Assembly: GCA_003242685.1 (NCBI GenBank)
Contig: QGVD01000016.1
Span: 1 to 59,088 of the forward strand
Source of the DNA: Pseudomonadota bacterium
Lineage (GTDB): Bacteria > Pseudomonadota > Gammaproteobacteria > Steroidobacterales > Steroidobacteraceae
Direction: 5' to 3'
DNA: 59,088 bases
This document shows positions 1-9,053 of the stretch, piece by piece. The position numbers were made by a program, and so were the translations under genes. Under the pieces are notes generated by a model. The model made no database searches. It saw nothing but the letters and a program-made list of their open reading frames with translations, and was not told the origin of the DNA. The first letter of the stretch is position 1. Every line of letters begins with the position of its first letter.

Positions 1-2
1 TC

Positions 3-359
3 GTCCTCGGCGTGCGCTCCGACGAGATACAGCGCGATCGACTCGCTGCGCTCGACAGGCTCGTCGCACGTTACGGTGGCGTCGTCGTCCTCAAGGGCGC
101 CGGTACGCTGGTCGGCGGCACGGGAAGGACGCCGGGCTTGTGCGAACGGGGAAATCCGGGGATGGCGAGCGCCGGAATGGGCGACGTGCTGACGGGTGCG
201 ATCGCCGGCATTCTCGCCCAGTGCCGCGATCCCTGGCGCGCGGCACGCGTCGGCGTGCTCGTCCATGCGATGGCGGGCGATGCAGTGGCACGTACCGGCG
301 AGCGCGGTCTGCTTGCGAGCGACGTCGCACGCGAGCTGCGTACCTGCGTGAATCTCTGA
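3..359 (+). CDS. nnrD: ADP/ATP-dependent NAD(P)H-hydrate dehydratase, C-terminal part (cut by window edge)
   Basis: This is the 3' end of a gene that begins before the window; the frame is open from base 3. The enzyme repairs hydrated NADH and NADPH by ATP- or ADP-dependent dehydration in the cytoplasm. The visible part has a ribokinase-like ending: VVLKGAGTLV, then GNPGMASAGMGDVLTGAIAG, which carries the glycine-rich GMGDVLTG segment with the catalytic Asp, followed by a helix rich in Ala and His. The next gene is tsaE, the usual order in gammaproteobacteria, where NnrD is often fused behind the epimerase NnrE. Whether the NnrE half is present cannot be seen here. Confidence 0.9.
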   Translation, partial: VLGVRSDEIQRDRLAALDRLVARYGGVVVLKGAGTLVGGTGRTPGLCERGNPGMASAGMGDVLTGAIAGILAQCRDPWRAARVGVLVHAMAGDAVARTGERGLLASDVARELRTCVNL

Positions 360-373
360 GTGGCCGGCGCGCC

Positions 374-871
374 GTGAGCTCCGGACGCGCCTCGTGGCTC
401 TCTCCCGCGCCGGATGAGACCGAGCTCATCGGTGCAAGGCTCGCACGCGCACGGCCTCCGATCGATGCCGGACCGGCGATCGTGTATCTGAGCGGGGACC
501 TCGGTGCAGGCAAGACGACGCTCGCCCGCGGCTTCCTGCGCGCGTGCGGGGTCAGTGGCCCCGTGCGCAGCCCGACGTTCGCGCTGCTGGAGACCTACGA
601 AGTACCGCTCGGCACGGTCGTTCACATCGATCTCTACCGGCTGCGCGATCCCGACGAGCTCGAACCGCTGGGCCTCCGCGATCTGGCGCAGCCCGGGCAC
701 GTGTGGCTCGTGGAATGGCCGGAGTGCGCGCAGGGCCGGCTGCCGCCACCGGATCTCGCCATCCGGCTCTCGATCGAAGAGGGAGGACATCGCGTCACCG
801 TCGATGCCGCAAGTGCGACCGGCGCCTCATGGCTCGCACGTGCGGTTGATCTCGAGGGAGAAGGATCGTAG
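374..871 (+). CDS. tsaE: tRNA threonylcarbamoyladenosine biosynthesis ATPase TsaE
   Basis: TsaE is the P-loop ATPase that works with TsaB and TsaD to place the threonylcarbamoyl group on A37 of ANN-decoding tRNAs. The product is 165 residues, normal for the family. It shows a Walker A motif GDLGAGKTT (residues 41-49), the family motif SPTF (66-69), HIDLYRL (84-90) and VEWPE (113-117). I chose the GTG at 374 because it lies just past the nnrD stop and the residues before it do not look like TsaE; the frame itself is open further upstream. It sits 14 bases after nnrD and 29 bases before the amidase gene, so it is probably in the same operon. Confidence 0.93.
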   Translation: MSSGRASWLSPAPDETELIGARLARARPPIDAGPAIVYLSGDLGAGKTTLARGFLRACGVSGPVRSPTFALLETYEVPLGTVVHIDLYRLRDPDELEPLGLRDLAQPGHVWLVEWPECAQGRLPPPDLAIRLSIEEGGHRVTVDAASATGASWLARAVDLEGEGS

Positions 872-900
872 ATTACGCGGCAAATTACGCCGCGAAGTAC

Positions 901-2169
901 ATGAAAATAAAGATCTTTCTGCTAGGGGTTCTCGCGCTGCTGACGTGCGGCTGGAGCGGCGCACGGGCCGCCTCGAGCACCGCCGAGGTCCGCAGCCTCG
1001 AGCTTACGGGCACGAGGCGCGGGGCACGCCTCGTCCTCGATCTCTCGCGCAGCACGTCTCATGAACTCTTCACGCTCGACAAGCCGCGACGCGTCGTCGT
1101 CGATCTCAGGAACGCCGAGCTCGCCAAGGGCGTGCGCGTGCCGCAGGGGCAGGGCATCGTCCGTGAGATCCGTACCGGCACGCAGCCCGGCAGGACCCTG
1201 CGAGTCGTGCTCGACGTAGAAGCTTCCGTCGAGCCGCGCGCGCGCTGGGAGAACGGCGCCCGTGGCGGCCGCCGGCTCGTCGTCGAGCTCGGCGATGCGG
1301 CAAGTCTCGCGCGCAACGACGCGACGTCCGCGCAGTCTGCCGCGAGCGCTGCTGCAGCGCCTCGGAAGGAACCTCAGCCCATTCGCGCAGTTCACGCGCC
1401 TCGCGACACGAACCGCGACGTCGTCATCGCGATCGACGCGGGACACGGCGGCAAGGATCCCGGCGCGATCGGCCGCGGCGGAACGCGCGAGAAGGACGTG
1501 GCGCTCGCGATCGCACGGGCGCTCGCCGAGCGCATCAACGACGCCCCGGGGATGCGTGCGGTGCTCACGCGCGACGGCGACTACTACATCAGCCATCGCG
1601 AGCGGATCCGGCGTGCGCGTGCGGCGAACGCGGACATGTTCATCTCGGTGCACGCGGACTCGATCCGCAATCGGGACGTCTCGGGTGCATCGGTCTACAT
1701 CCTGTCGCTGGACGGCGCGAGCAGCGAAGCCGCGCGGTGGCTCGCCGAGCGCGAGAACGCGGCGGACCTGATCGGCGGCGTCTCGCTCAGCGACAAGGAC
1801 GACGTGCTCGCCTCAGTGCTGCTCGATCTTTCCCAGTCGGCAGCCATCAGCGCGAGCATGGCGGCAGCCGAGCGCGTTCTGCGGGCGCTCCGTGACGTCG
1901 GCGAGGTGCGCAAGCCTCAGGTGCAGCAGGCGGGCTTCCTCGTGCTCAAGTCGCCGGACATTCCTTCGCTCCTCATCGAGACGGCGTACATCTCGAATCC
2001 CGGCGACGAGAAGCGCCTGAGCACGAGCGCTCATCAGCGCAAGCTCGCCGAGGCGATCTTCAAGGGCATCCGCGGGTATTTCGAGGAGCATCCGCCGCCC
2101 GGGACGCGCTTCGCGCAGGCGCGGCGCGCGAATCTCGCAGGCGTCGTCGCGGGAACCACGACGCCCTGA
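901..2169 (+). CDS. amiB: N-acetylmuramoyl-L-alanine amidase with AMIN domain
   Basis: This periplasmic zinc amidase cleaves the amide bond between MurNAc and L-Ala during septum splitting. It has 422 residues. A signal peptide (1 to about 24, hydrophobic IFLLGVLALLTC) is followed by an AMIN peptidoglycan-targeting domain (about 28-130), an Ala-rich linker (135-160) and an Amidase_3 domain (about 172-395). The predicted zinc and catalytic residues are His182 in DAGHGG, Glu197, His251 in SVHADS and Glu359 in LLIETAYISNP. There is no LysM domain at the C-terminus. The locus, between tsaE and mutL, is that of amiB in Escherichia coli; by sequence alone it could equally be called AmiC. The ribosome binding site upstream is weak. 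Confidence 0.93.
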   Translation: MKIKIFLLGVLALLTCGWSGARAASSTAEVRSLELTGTRRGARLVLDLSRSTSHELFTLDKPRRVVVDLRNAELAKGVRVPQGQGIVREIRTGTQPGRTLRVVLDVEASVEPRARWENGARGGRRLVVELGDAASLARNDATSAQSAASAAAAPRKEPQPIRAVHAPRDTNRDVVIAIDAGHGGKDPGAIGRGGTREKDVALAIARALAERINDAPGMRAVLTRDGDYYISHRERIRRARAANADMFISVHADSIRNRDVSGASVYILSLDGASSEAARWLAERENAADLIGGVSLSDKDDVLASVLLDLSQSAAISASMAAAERVLRALRDVGEVRKPQVQQAGFLVLKSPDIPSLLIETAYISNPGDEKRLSTSAHQRKLAEAIFKGIRGYFEEHPPPGTRFAQARRANLAGVVAGTTTP

Positions 2170-2213
2170 TCGCCTGTAAACTGCAGGGCACGATTGCCCG
2201 TCGTGTCCCGCGC

Positions 2214-4031
2214 ATGCCCATCCGCATCCTTCCCGAAGAGCTGATCGATCAGATCGCCGCCGGCGAGGTGATCGAGCGGCCGGCTTCCGTCGTGAAGGAG
2301 CTGGTCGAGAACAGCCTCGACGCGGGCGCCCGGCGCATCGAGATCGACGTCGAGCGCGGCGGTGTCGGCCTCATTCGCGTGCGCGACGACGGCTGCGGCA
2401 TCAGCGCCGACGAGCTCGCCGTCGCGCTCGCGCGGCACGCGACGAGCAAGATCGGGTCGTTCGAGGACCTCGAGAACGTATCGACGCTCGGCTTCCGGGG
2501 TGAAGCGCTGCCGTCGATCGCATCCGTCGCACGGCTGCGCCTCGCCTCGCGGACGGCGTCGGCAGAGCGGGGCGCGGAAGTGAGCGCGGACGGCGGCGAT
2601 CTCTCGGCGGTGCGACCGGCAGCGCATCCGCCGGGGACGACGGTCGAAGTGCGCGATCTGTTCTTCAACGTGCCGGCGCGCCGCAAGTTCGTGAGAAGCG
2701 ACGCGACCGAGGTCGGTCACATCGTGAGGCTGGTCGAGCGCCTCGCGCTCTCGCGCCCCGACGTCGCGTTCCGCCTGAGGAACGGCGAGCGCGTGCTGCT
2801 CGACGCGCCGGCCACCGATGCGGAGGACACGCGCATCGCTTCGGTGCTCGGTGCGGCGTTCCTCGAGAAGGCGGTGCCGGTGCGGCATTCCGCGGGTCCC
2901 GTGAGCGTCTCCGGCTGGATCGGACTGCCGACAGCGGCGCGTGCGCAGCCCGACGAGCAGTTCTGGTTCGTGAACGGACGCAGTGTGCGCGACCGCCTGC
3001 TCATGAACGCGGTGCGCCTCGCGTACCGGGACGTGCTGTATCACGGCCGGCACGCCGCGTACGTCCTGCATCTGTGGCTGGAGCCGCGCATGGTCGACGT
3101 GAACGCGCATCCTCAGAAACTGGAAGTGCGCTTCCGCGACAGCCGCCACGTACACGATTTCGTATTCCGCGCGATCGAACAGGCGCTCGCCGCGACGCGG
3201 CCGAGCGCTGCCGCAGCGCCTGCGGTTTCCGCATGGCCTCCGACTCGTGAATCCCGGCCGGAATCTGGATCACCCCGTTCGGCGCGTGGCGGCACGCACG
3301 CGCCGTCATCCGCAGTGCCGCGATTCACGCGCGAGCTCGATCTCGACGGCCCATCGGACTCACGGAGTCCCTGGGCCATCGCCGAGGCAGTCGGTACCTC
3401 CGCGCCGACGCCATCGTCCGTCGCGGATCGTCCGGCGACCGATGTCGATCAGCCGCTCGGAACAGCGCTCGCGCAGCTCCACGGCATCTACATCCTCGCC
3501 CAGAACCGAGAAGGTCTCGTGCTCGTCGACATGCACGCCGCGCACGAGCGCGTGCTCTACGAGCGGCTCAAGGCGCAGTACGCGCAGGGCGAGGTGCCCG
3601 CGCAGCACCTCCTCGAGCCCGTGGTCGTGGAGCTCAAGCCGCACGAAGTGGACGCGGTGCTCGAGGATCGCGGGGCATGGGAGAGGGCGGGCTTCGACAT
3701 CGATGCGCTCGGTCCGCAAAAGCTCGTGGTGCGTCGCGTTCCGGCGCTGCTCTCGGGACAGGACGTCGCGCAGATCGTGCGTTCCGTCGTGCGCGATCTC
3801 GAGCTCGATACGGGCGTGCACCATCTCGACGACGCGGCGGATCGCTTTCTCGGCACACTCGCGTGCCGCACCGCGATTCACGCGCACCGGCGACTCACGA
3901 TCCCCGAGATGAATGTGCTGCTGCGTCAGATGGAAGCGACGGACCGGGCGAACCAGTGCAATCACGGCCGGCCTACCTGGACGCGCCTCACGCTCGGTGA
4001 GCTCGATCAGCTGTTCCTGCGCGGCAGATAG
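2214..4031 (+). CDS. mutL: DNA mismatch repair protein MutL, endonuclease-type
   Basis: MutL couples MutS mismatch recognition to strand removal. It has 605 residues. The N-terminal GHKL ATPase shows VVKELVENSLDAG (catalytic Glu32, Mg-binding Asn33), DDGCGI (58-63) and GFRGEAL (93-99). A Ser/Pro/Ala-rich linker spans about 325-420. The C-terminal dimerisation domain contains DMHAAHERVLYE (439-450), which fits the MutL endonuclease pattern DQHA-x2-E-x4-E with Met for Gln. Further on are an ACRTAIHA segment and CNHGRPT (from Cys582), also typical of nicking MutL proteins. This suggests methyl-independent strand choice without MutH. The gene is followed 8 bases later by miaA, the standard order. 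Confidence 0.96.
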   Translation: MPIRILPEELIDQIAAGEVIERPASVVKELVENSLDAGARRIEIDVERGGVGLIRVRDDGCGISADELAVALARHATSKIGSFEDLENVSTLGFRGEALPSIASVARLRLASRTASAERGAEVSADGGDLSAVRPAAHPPGTTVEVRDLFFNVPARRKFVRSDATEVGHIVRLVERLALSRPDVAFRLRNGERVLLDAPATDAEDTRIASVLGAAFLEKAVPVRHSAGPVSVSGWIGLPTAARAQPDEQFWFVNGRSVRDRLLMNAVRLAYRDVLYHGRHAAYVLHLWLEPRMVDVNAHPQKLEVRFRDSRHVHDFVFRAIEQALAATRPSAAAAPAVSAWPPTRESRPESGSPRSARGGTHAPSSAVPRFTRELDLDGPSDSRSPWAIAEAVGTSAPTPSSVADRPATDVDQPLGTALAQLHGIYILAQNREGLVLVDMHAAHERVLYERLKAQYAQGEVPAQHLLEPVVVELKPHEVDAVLEDRGAWERAGFDIDALGPQKLVVRRVPALLSGQDVAQIVRSVVRDLELDTGVHHLDDAADRFLGTLACRTAIHAHRRLTIPEMNVLLRQMEATDRANQCNHGRPTWTRLTLGELDQLFLRGR

Positions 4032-4039
4032 GACGCACG

Positions 4040-4990
4040 ATGGCGCAGCAGGGCGCACCCGCGGTGGTCCTCACGGGACCCACGGGCACCGGCAAGACGG
4101 ACTGGGCGCTGCGTCTCGCCGAGGAGCTGCCGGTCGAGATCGTGAGCGTCGATTCGGCGCAGGTGTACCGCGGCCTCGACATCGGCACCGCCAAGCCCTC
4201 GCGCGAGATCCGTGCGCGCATACCGCATCACCTGATCGACATCCGCGATCCCGCGGAGAGCTATTCCGCGGGTCAGTTCGTCGCGGATGCTACGCGTCTC
4301 ATCGATGAGATCTCCGCGCGCGGGCGGCTGCCGCTGCTCGTCGGCGGCACGATGCTGTACCTGAGGGCGCTCAGCGCGGGACTGTCGGAGCTGCCGCGGG
4401 CATCCCGGGAAGTGCGCGAGGAGATCGATCGCCGCGCCGAACGCGAGGGATGGGCGGCACTGCACGCGGAGCTCGGCCGCGTCGATCCCGAAGCGGCGGC
4501 ACGGATCCATCCGAACGATCCGCAGCGTATCCAGCGGGCGCTCGAGGTGTACTACACGACGGGCAGGCCGCTCACCGAGCTGCAGCGCGAGCGGCGGGCC
4601 ACGCAGCCCCCGCCGCACCTCCTGCGCTGGGCGCTCGTGCCTGCCGATCGCGCCGCCCTGCACCGGCGTCTCGAACGGCGTTTCCTCGAAATGATGGAGC
4701 GCGGGTTCCTCGACGAGGTGACAAACCTGCACAAGCGTGGCGATTTGACATCCCGGCATCCGGCGATCCGCGCCGTCGGATACCGGCAGCTCTGGGGGTA
4801 CCTCGAAGGCGAATACTCCCTGGAGGAAGGCGTTCGCCGCGCCATCGCCGCGACGCGTCAGCTCGCGAAACGGCAGCTCACGTGGATCCGATCGGAGCGT
4901 GAAATCGAGTGGATCGACCCGGCCGAGCCGGGCGCGTACGAGAACTGGAGCACGAAACTCCGGTCGCGTCTCGGCAAGCTTGGCCGCTGA
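4040..4990 (+). CDS. miaA: tRNA dimethylallyltransferase
   Basis: MiaA transfers a dimethylallyl group to the N6 of A37 in tRNAs that read codons starting with U. The 316 residues match the family length. Visible motifs are the P-loop GPTGTGKT (13-20), SVDSAQVYRGLDIGTAKPS with the catalytic Asp and the pocket Thr, the HHLID segment that follows, GGTMLYLRAL, and the C-terminal RQLAKRQLTWIR motif. It follows mutL by 8 bases and precedes hfq by 135 bases, as in most gammaproteobacteria. Confidence 0.96.
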   Translation: MAQQGAPAVVLTGPTGTGKTDWALRLAEELPVEIVSVDSAQVYRGLDIGTAKPSREIRARIPHHLIDIRDPAESYSAGQFVADATRLIDEISARGRLPLLVGGTMLYLRALSAGLSELPRASREVREEIDRRAEREGWAALHAELGRVDPEAAARIHPNDPQRIQRALEVYYTTGRPLTELQRERRATQPPPHLLRWALVPADRAALHRRLERRFLEMMERGFLDEVTNLHKRGDLTSRHPAIRAVGYRQLWGYLEGEYSLEEGVRRAIAATRQLAKRQLTWIRSEREIEWIDPAEPGAYENWSTKLRSRLGKLGR

Positions 4991-5001
4991 TCCGGGCGGC
5001 G

Positions 5002-5010
5002 TGGTAATAT
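5002..5010 (+). promoter_or_regulatory. Candidate extended -10 promoter for hfq
   Basis: The sequence TGGTAATAT fits an extended -10 element (TGn before TAATAT). A weak TTGGCC lies 19 bases upstream at 4980-4985, overlapping the end of miaA. Transcription from here would give a leader of about 105 bases before hfq, with a possible small hairpin (GTGCC/GGCAC) near 5018-5040. No experiment supports it; it is a pattern match. Confidence 0.4.
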
Positions 5011-5125
5011 CCCCCGCCGTGCCACGCCCCTGTACGGCACGGAGCTTGCTTGGATCCACCTCACGGAAGGTCGCGTGCGATCCTGACCCAACAACTACAG
5101 AACCCGCCAAAACAAGGAGAACCCG

Positions 5126-5383
5126 ATGGCCAAAGGCCAGTCGCTGCAGGACCCTTTTCTGAACACTTTGCGCAAGGAAAGGGTGCCCGTATCCATTTAT
5201 CTGGTGAACGGCATCAAGCTGCAGGGGCAGATCGACTCGTTCGACCAGTTCGTCGTGCTCCTCAAGAACAGCGTGAGCCAGATGGTCTACAAGCACGCCA
5301 TTTCGACGGTCGTACCGTCCCGCAACGTGCGCCTGCCTCTGGCCGACGAATCCGCCCAGTCCTCGGAGAGCTCCTCCGAGTAA
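5126..5383 (+). CDS. hfq: RNA chaperone Hfq
   Basis: Hfq is a hexameric Sm-like RNA chaperone that pairs small RNAs with mRNAs. The 85-residue product begins with the conserved N-terminus AKGQSLQDPFLNTLRKE, contains the Sm1 region VNGIKLQGQIDSFDQF and the Sm2 motif YKHAIST, and ends in a short Ser/Glu-rich acidic tail. The ribosome binding site AAGGAG lies 7 bases before the ATG. It lies between miaA and hflX, as expected. Confidence 0.98.
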   Translation: MAKGQSLQDPFLNTLRKERVPVSIYLVNGIKLQGQIDSFDQFVVLLKNSVSQMVYKHAISTVVPSRNVRLPLADESAQSSESSSE

Positions 5384-5407
5384 TGTTCCTGCCGACGGAG
5401 TCGCCGA

Positions 5408-6769
5408 GTGTTCGAGCGCCCGCGCACCGGTGAGCGCGCGGTCCTCGTGCGCCTCGGCATAGGCGCACCCGTCGACCCCGAGGATCTCGAGGAATTCAGG
5501 CAGCTCGCGCTGTCGGCAGGGGTGCAGCCCGTGGCGACGGTCACCGGCCGGCGTGACCGGCCCGACCCTCGCTACTTCATGGGCAGTGGCAAGGCGGAGG
5601 AGCTGCGCGCCGTCGCCGAGTCGGAAGGCGCGGAGGTGATACTCGTGGATCACGCGCTCTCTCCGAGCCAGGAGCGCAATCTCGAGAAGCTCATCGGCAG
5701 GCGCGTGCTCGACCGCAACGGCCTGATCCTCGACATCTTCGCGCAGCGCGCCCGCAGCGCCGAAGGCAAGCTCGAAGTCGAGCTCGCGCAGCTCAAGCAC
5801 ATCTCGAGCCGTCTGGTGCGCGGCTGGACTCACCTCGAACGCCAGAGGGGGAGGGGCGGCGGCGTGGGCCTGCGAGGCCCCGGCGAGACCCAGCTCGAGA
5901 CGGACCGGCGGCTCGTCGCGAAGCGCATTCACGTGCTCGAGCGGCGTCTCGATAAGCTCAAGCAGCAGCGCGAGACGGGGCGTCAGATGCGCGCGGAGAT
6001 CCCCGTGCCGTCGGTCGCGCTCGTCGGCTACACGAACGCGGGCAAGTCCACGCTGTTCCGTGCGCTCACGGGCACGGAGGCCTACGTTGCGGATCAGCTC
6101 TTCGCGACGCTCGATCCGACGGTCCGGCGCATGATGCTGCCCGGCGGCGCGGGTGTCGTGGTGGCAGATACCGTCGGTTTCATTCGCGAGCTGCCTCACG
6201 AGCTCGTGGCGGCGTTCCAGTCGACCCTCACGGAGGCGCGCGAGGCGACCCTGCTGCTGCACGTCGTGGACGCGAGCGACCCGCGGCGCGAGGAGCGCGT
6301 CGAACAGGTGAACAAGGTTCTCGCAGAGATCGGCGCCGACCGCATTCCGCAGGTGCTGGTGTACAACAAGATCGACCGGCTGGGTGTGCCGCCCCGGGTC
6401 GAGCGGGATGCCGAGGGCAGAGCGCACACCGTGTGGATCTCCGCGGAGAAGAGGTTGGGGCTCGACGCGCTCGTCGGCGTGATCGCCGAGCGGCTCTCGC
6501 GCAGCGTGCGACGCGCGGTGCTCGGTCTGCCCGCGAGCGCCGGTGCATTGCGCGCGAAACTCTACTCCTCGGGTGCCGTGCGCGCCGAGCGCTCGCACGG
6601 CGACGGCTCGCTCGAGCTCGATGTCGAGCTGCCGGACGACGAGCTCATGGCGCTGGCGCGCAGCGCAGGTGTCAGGATCCTGCAGCTGCGGGAGTCCGAT
6701 ATGCCTTGTGTGCCCAGGAACGGGTACCTACAATCGCCCACTTCTCTCGGCGCGTCCAAGCTGCGCTAA
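5408..6769 (+). CDS. hflX: Ribosome-associated GTPase HflX
   Basis: HflX is a GTPase that binds the 50S subunit and splits stalled or heat-damaged ribosomes. The 453 residues hold the N-terminal HflX domain (about 1-195, with the glycine-rich RGRGGGVGLRGPGETQLE near its end) and a TRAFAC G domain. The P-loop is GYTNAGKST (from residue 207), followed by LFATLDPT (switch I region), DTVGFI (G3) and NKID (G4). The start is GTG, 24 bases after hfq. The locus hfq-hflX-hflKC supports the call. Confidence 0.95.
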   Translation: MFERPRTGERAVLVRLGIGAPVDPEDLEEFRQLALSAGVQPVATVTGRRDRPDPRYFMGSGKAEELRAVAESEGAEVILVDHALSPSQERNLEKLIGRRVLDRNGLILDIFAQRARSAEGKLEVELAQLKHISSRLVRGWTHLERQRGRGGGVGLRGPGETQLETDRRLVAKRIHVLERRLDKLKQQRETGRQMRAEIPVPSVALVGYTNAGKSTLFRALTGTEAYVADQLFATLDPTVRRMMLPGGAGVVVADTVGFIRELPHELVAAFQSTLTEAREATLLLHVVDASDPRREERVEQVNKVLAEIGADRIPQVLVYNKIDRLGVPPRVERDAEGRAHTVWISAEKRLGLDALVGVIAERLSRSVRRAVLGLPASAGALRAKLYSSGAVRAERSHGDGSLELDVELPDDELMALARSAGVRILQLRESDMPCVPRNGYLQSPTSLGASKLR

Positions 6770-6808
6770 TCTGCATTATGTCGGGCGCTTGAGCGCGCGA
6801 GACCCACT

Positions 6809-7936
6809 ATGGCGTGGAATCAACCTGGCGGTCAGAACAACAACCCCTGGGGGCGGCGCCCCGGACAGGGCGGCACCAGCCTCGATGAGCGTGTAAAGGA
6901 CTGGCAGCGGCGGCTCGAGTCGATGCTGCGGCCGGGCTCCCGGGGTGAGGGCGGGGGAAGCTCACTGTTTCTGGCGGTGGGACTCGTCGTACTCGGTCTC
7001 TGGCTTCTGTCCGGCTTCTACCAGGTCAACGCCGCCGAGCGCGGCATCATCCTGCGCTTCGGACGTTTCGTCGAAGAACGGCTGCCGGGGTGGGGCTGGC
7101 GCTGGCCGTGGCCCATCGAGACGATCACCAAGGTCAACGTCGCGAACGTCAACAGCAGCGATTTCCGTTCGCGCGTCCTGACGGCCGACATCAATCTCGT
7201 CGATCTCAGCTTCGCCGTCCAGTATCAGCTCCGCGATCCGCAGAAGGTGCTGTTCCGCGTGCGCGATCCGGAAGCGACGCTCGAGCAGGTGGCCGCGAGC
7301 GCCATCCGTGAGATCGTCGGGCAGAGCGAGCTCGACGCCGTGCTCGTTGGCGCTACGCGCCCCGAGATCACGCGCAGGACGATGGAGCTCATCCAGCGCA
7401 CGCTCGACTACTACAACACGGGCATCGTGGTGACGACCGTGAACCTCACGGACGTGCAGGTGCCCGAGGCGGTCGTGCCCTCGCAGCGAGATGCGAACAA
7501 GGCGCTCGCCGATCAGGAGCGTGTCGTGCGTGAAGCGCAGGCCTACGCGAACCGCATCCTGCCGGAGGCCGAGGGCCAGGCCGCGCGCATGCGTCAGGAA
7601 GCGGAAGCCTATCGCGCGCGCACGATCGCGCTCGCCGAAGGCCAGGCCGCCCGCTTCGAGCAGCTCGCGGAGGCCTACGCGAAGGCGCCTGCCGTGACGC
7701 GGCAGCGCCTCTACATGGATGCCATCGAGAACGTGCTGAGCCGCTCGCGCAAGGTGGTGCTCGACTCGAAGCCGGGCAGCGGAGCGGGAGGAAACATCCT
7801 GTACCTGCCGCTCGACAAGCTGATGGAACGTCGCGTGCCGGATTCCGACATGATGACCACCGAGACCCCGACGAGCACTCAGTCGAGTGAGCCCGAGTCG
7901 GTCACCATCGAGGGCCGCTCGCGAGGAGAACGCTGA
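6809..7936 (+). CDS. hflK: FtsH protease modulator HflK
   Basis: HflK is a membrane-anchored SPFH/band 7 protein that forms a cage with HflC around FtsH and modulates turnover of membrane substrates. The 375-residue protein has the typical Gly/Asn/Gln-rich N-terminus (NQPGGQNNNPWGRRPGQGG), one transmembrane segment (about 51-71, LFLAVGLVVLGLWLLSGFY), an SPFH domain, an Ala/Glu-rich coiled region (about 230-295) and a low-complexity Ser/Thr tail. Its stop codon overlaps the hflC start by one base, indicating coupled translation. Confidence 0.96.
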   Translation: MAWNQPGGQNNNPWGRRPGQGGTSLDERVKDWQRRLESMLRPGSRGEGGGSSLFLAVGLVVLGLWLLSGFYQVNAAERGIILRFGRFVEERLPGWGWRWPWPIETITKVNVANVNSSDFRSRVLTADINLVDLSFAVQYQLRDPQKVLFRVRDPEATLEQVAASAIREIVGQSELDAVLVGATRPEITRRTMELIQRTLDYYNTGIVVTTVNLTDVQVPEAVVPSQRDANKALADQERVVREAQAYANRILPEAEGQAARMRQEAEAYRARTIALAEGQAARFEQLAEAYAKAPAVTRQRLYMDAIENVLSRSRKVVLDSKPGSGAGGNILYLPLDKLMERRVPDSDMMTTETPTSTQSSEPESVTIEGRSRGER

Positions 7937-8808
7937 TGTCCTCGCGTGCCTTCCCCGTCGTCGTGCTCCTCGGCATCGCGGTCCTCGTCGCGCTCACCTC
8001 GCTCTTCACGGTGCGCGAGACGGAGCTCGCCATCCGCACCCGCTTCGGCGAGATCGTCGGCATGGGCTACGGTGCGGGGCTCCACTGGAAGTGGCCGATC
8101 GACCGCGTCGTCAAGTTCGAGAAGCGCATCCTGACGCAGTCCTTCCAGGGCGAGACCTTCCTCACGAACGACAACCGCGGGCTGATCGTCGACTTCTACA
8201 TGAAGTGGCGCGTCGACGACGCGCCCGCGTACTTCCGCGCGACCGGCGGGCGCGAGGAAATCGCCGGCGATCGTCTCGCGGCGATCGTCAAGGACGGCAT
8301 CAAGAGCGTGGTCGCTCAGCGCACGCTCGAGCAGATCGTCACGGCCGAGCGCGCGGCGGTCACGGGCGACATGTTCGAGCGCGCGAGCGCGGCCGTGCGC
8401 GACCTCGGGGTCGAGCTGATCGACGTGCGCGTGCAGCGCATCGATCTGCCCGAGGACGTCGCGGCACGCGTCTATCAGAGCATGAACCAGAACTTCGCGA
8501 AGCTCGCGAGCCGCCTGCGCGCGGAGGGCGCGAGCGCCGCGCTGCAGATCCGCGCACAGGCCGAGCGCCAGCGCACCGAGATCCTCGCGAACGCCGAGCG
8601 CGAGGCGCTGCGCATCCGCGGCGACGCGGACGCCCAGGCGACCGCCATCTACGCGCGCGCGTACTCGAAGTTCCCGGAGTTCTACGCCTTCTACCGGAGC
8701 CTTCAGGCCTACGAGCGCTCGCTCGGCAGGGAAGGCGACGTACTGGTGGTCACGCCGGACGGCGAGTTCTTCAAGTATCTCAAGAGCCCCGAATCGGGCG
8801 GACGCTGA
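7936..8808 (+). CDS. hflC: FtsH protease modulator HflC
   Basis: HflC is the partner of HflK in the FtsH-modulating complex at the periplasmic face of the inner membrane. The 290-residue protein has an N-terminal transmembrane anchor (about 5-25, FPVVVLLGIAVLVALTSL), the SPFH domain with the FEKRILTQ and IKSVVAQRTLEQIV segments, and the family C-terminal ending YAFYRSLQAYERSL followed by a FFKYLK segment. Translation starts in a TGATG overlap with hflK. Confidence 0.96.
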   Translation: MSSRAFPVVVLLGIAVLVALTSLFTVRETELAIRTRFGEIVGMGYGAGLHWKWPIDRVVKFEKRILTQSFQGETFLTNDNRGLIVDFYMKWRVDDAPAYFRATGGREEIAGDRLAAIVKDGIKSVVAQRTLEQIVTAERAAVTGDMFERASAAVRDLGVELIDVRVQRIDLPEDVAARVYQSMNQNFAKLASRLRAEGASAALQIRAQAERQRTEILANAEREALRIRGDADAQATAIYARAYSKFPEFYAFYRSLQAYERSLGREGDVLVVTPDGEFFKYLKSPESGGR

Positions 8809-8844
8809 TCCGCCTCGATTCCCGCACCGTCGCAGGAAAGTCTC

Positions 8845-9039
8845 GTGTCGCTCGATCTTTCCGACCTGCTGGGCGCTCTCGCGCTGTTCTTCGTGATCGA
8901 AGGGATCGTTCCGTTCCTGAACCCGGCCGGCATGAAGCGCGCGCTGGCGCGCATACTCGAGATCGGCGACCGCGAGCTGCGCATCGCCGGGCTCGGCAGC
9001 ATGCTCGTCGGGCTCGTGCTGCTGTATCTGGTCCGCTGA
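8845..9039 (+). CDS. DUF2065 (YjeT-like) small membrane protein
   Basis: The 64-residue protein has two predicted transmembrane segments (about 5-23 and 41-62) joined by a short loop, with EGIVPFLNPAGMKR between them. This is the pattern of the DUF2065/YjeT family, which almost always lies between hflC and purA. Its function is unknown. The start is GTG, 36 bases after hflC, and it precedes purA by 14 bases, so it is likely translated from the same transcript. Confidence 0.88.
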   Translation: MSLDLSDLLGALALFFVIEGIVPFLNPAGMKRALARILEIGDRELRIAGLGSMLVGLVLLYLVR

Positions 9040-9053
9040 AGAGACCCACCGCC

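Noticed and set aside
4007..6598. Open frame of 863 codons on the minus strand
   Set aside because: It is antisense to miaA, hfq and hflX and crosses several real gene borders. The composition is that of a GC-bias shadow.
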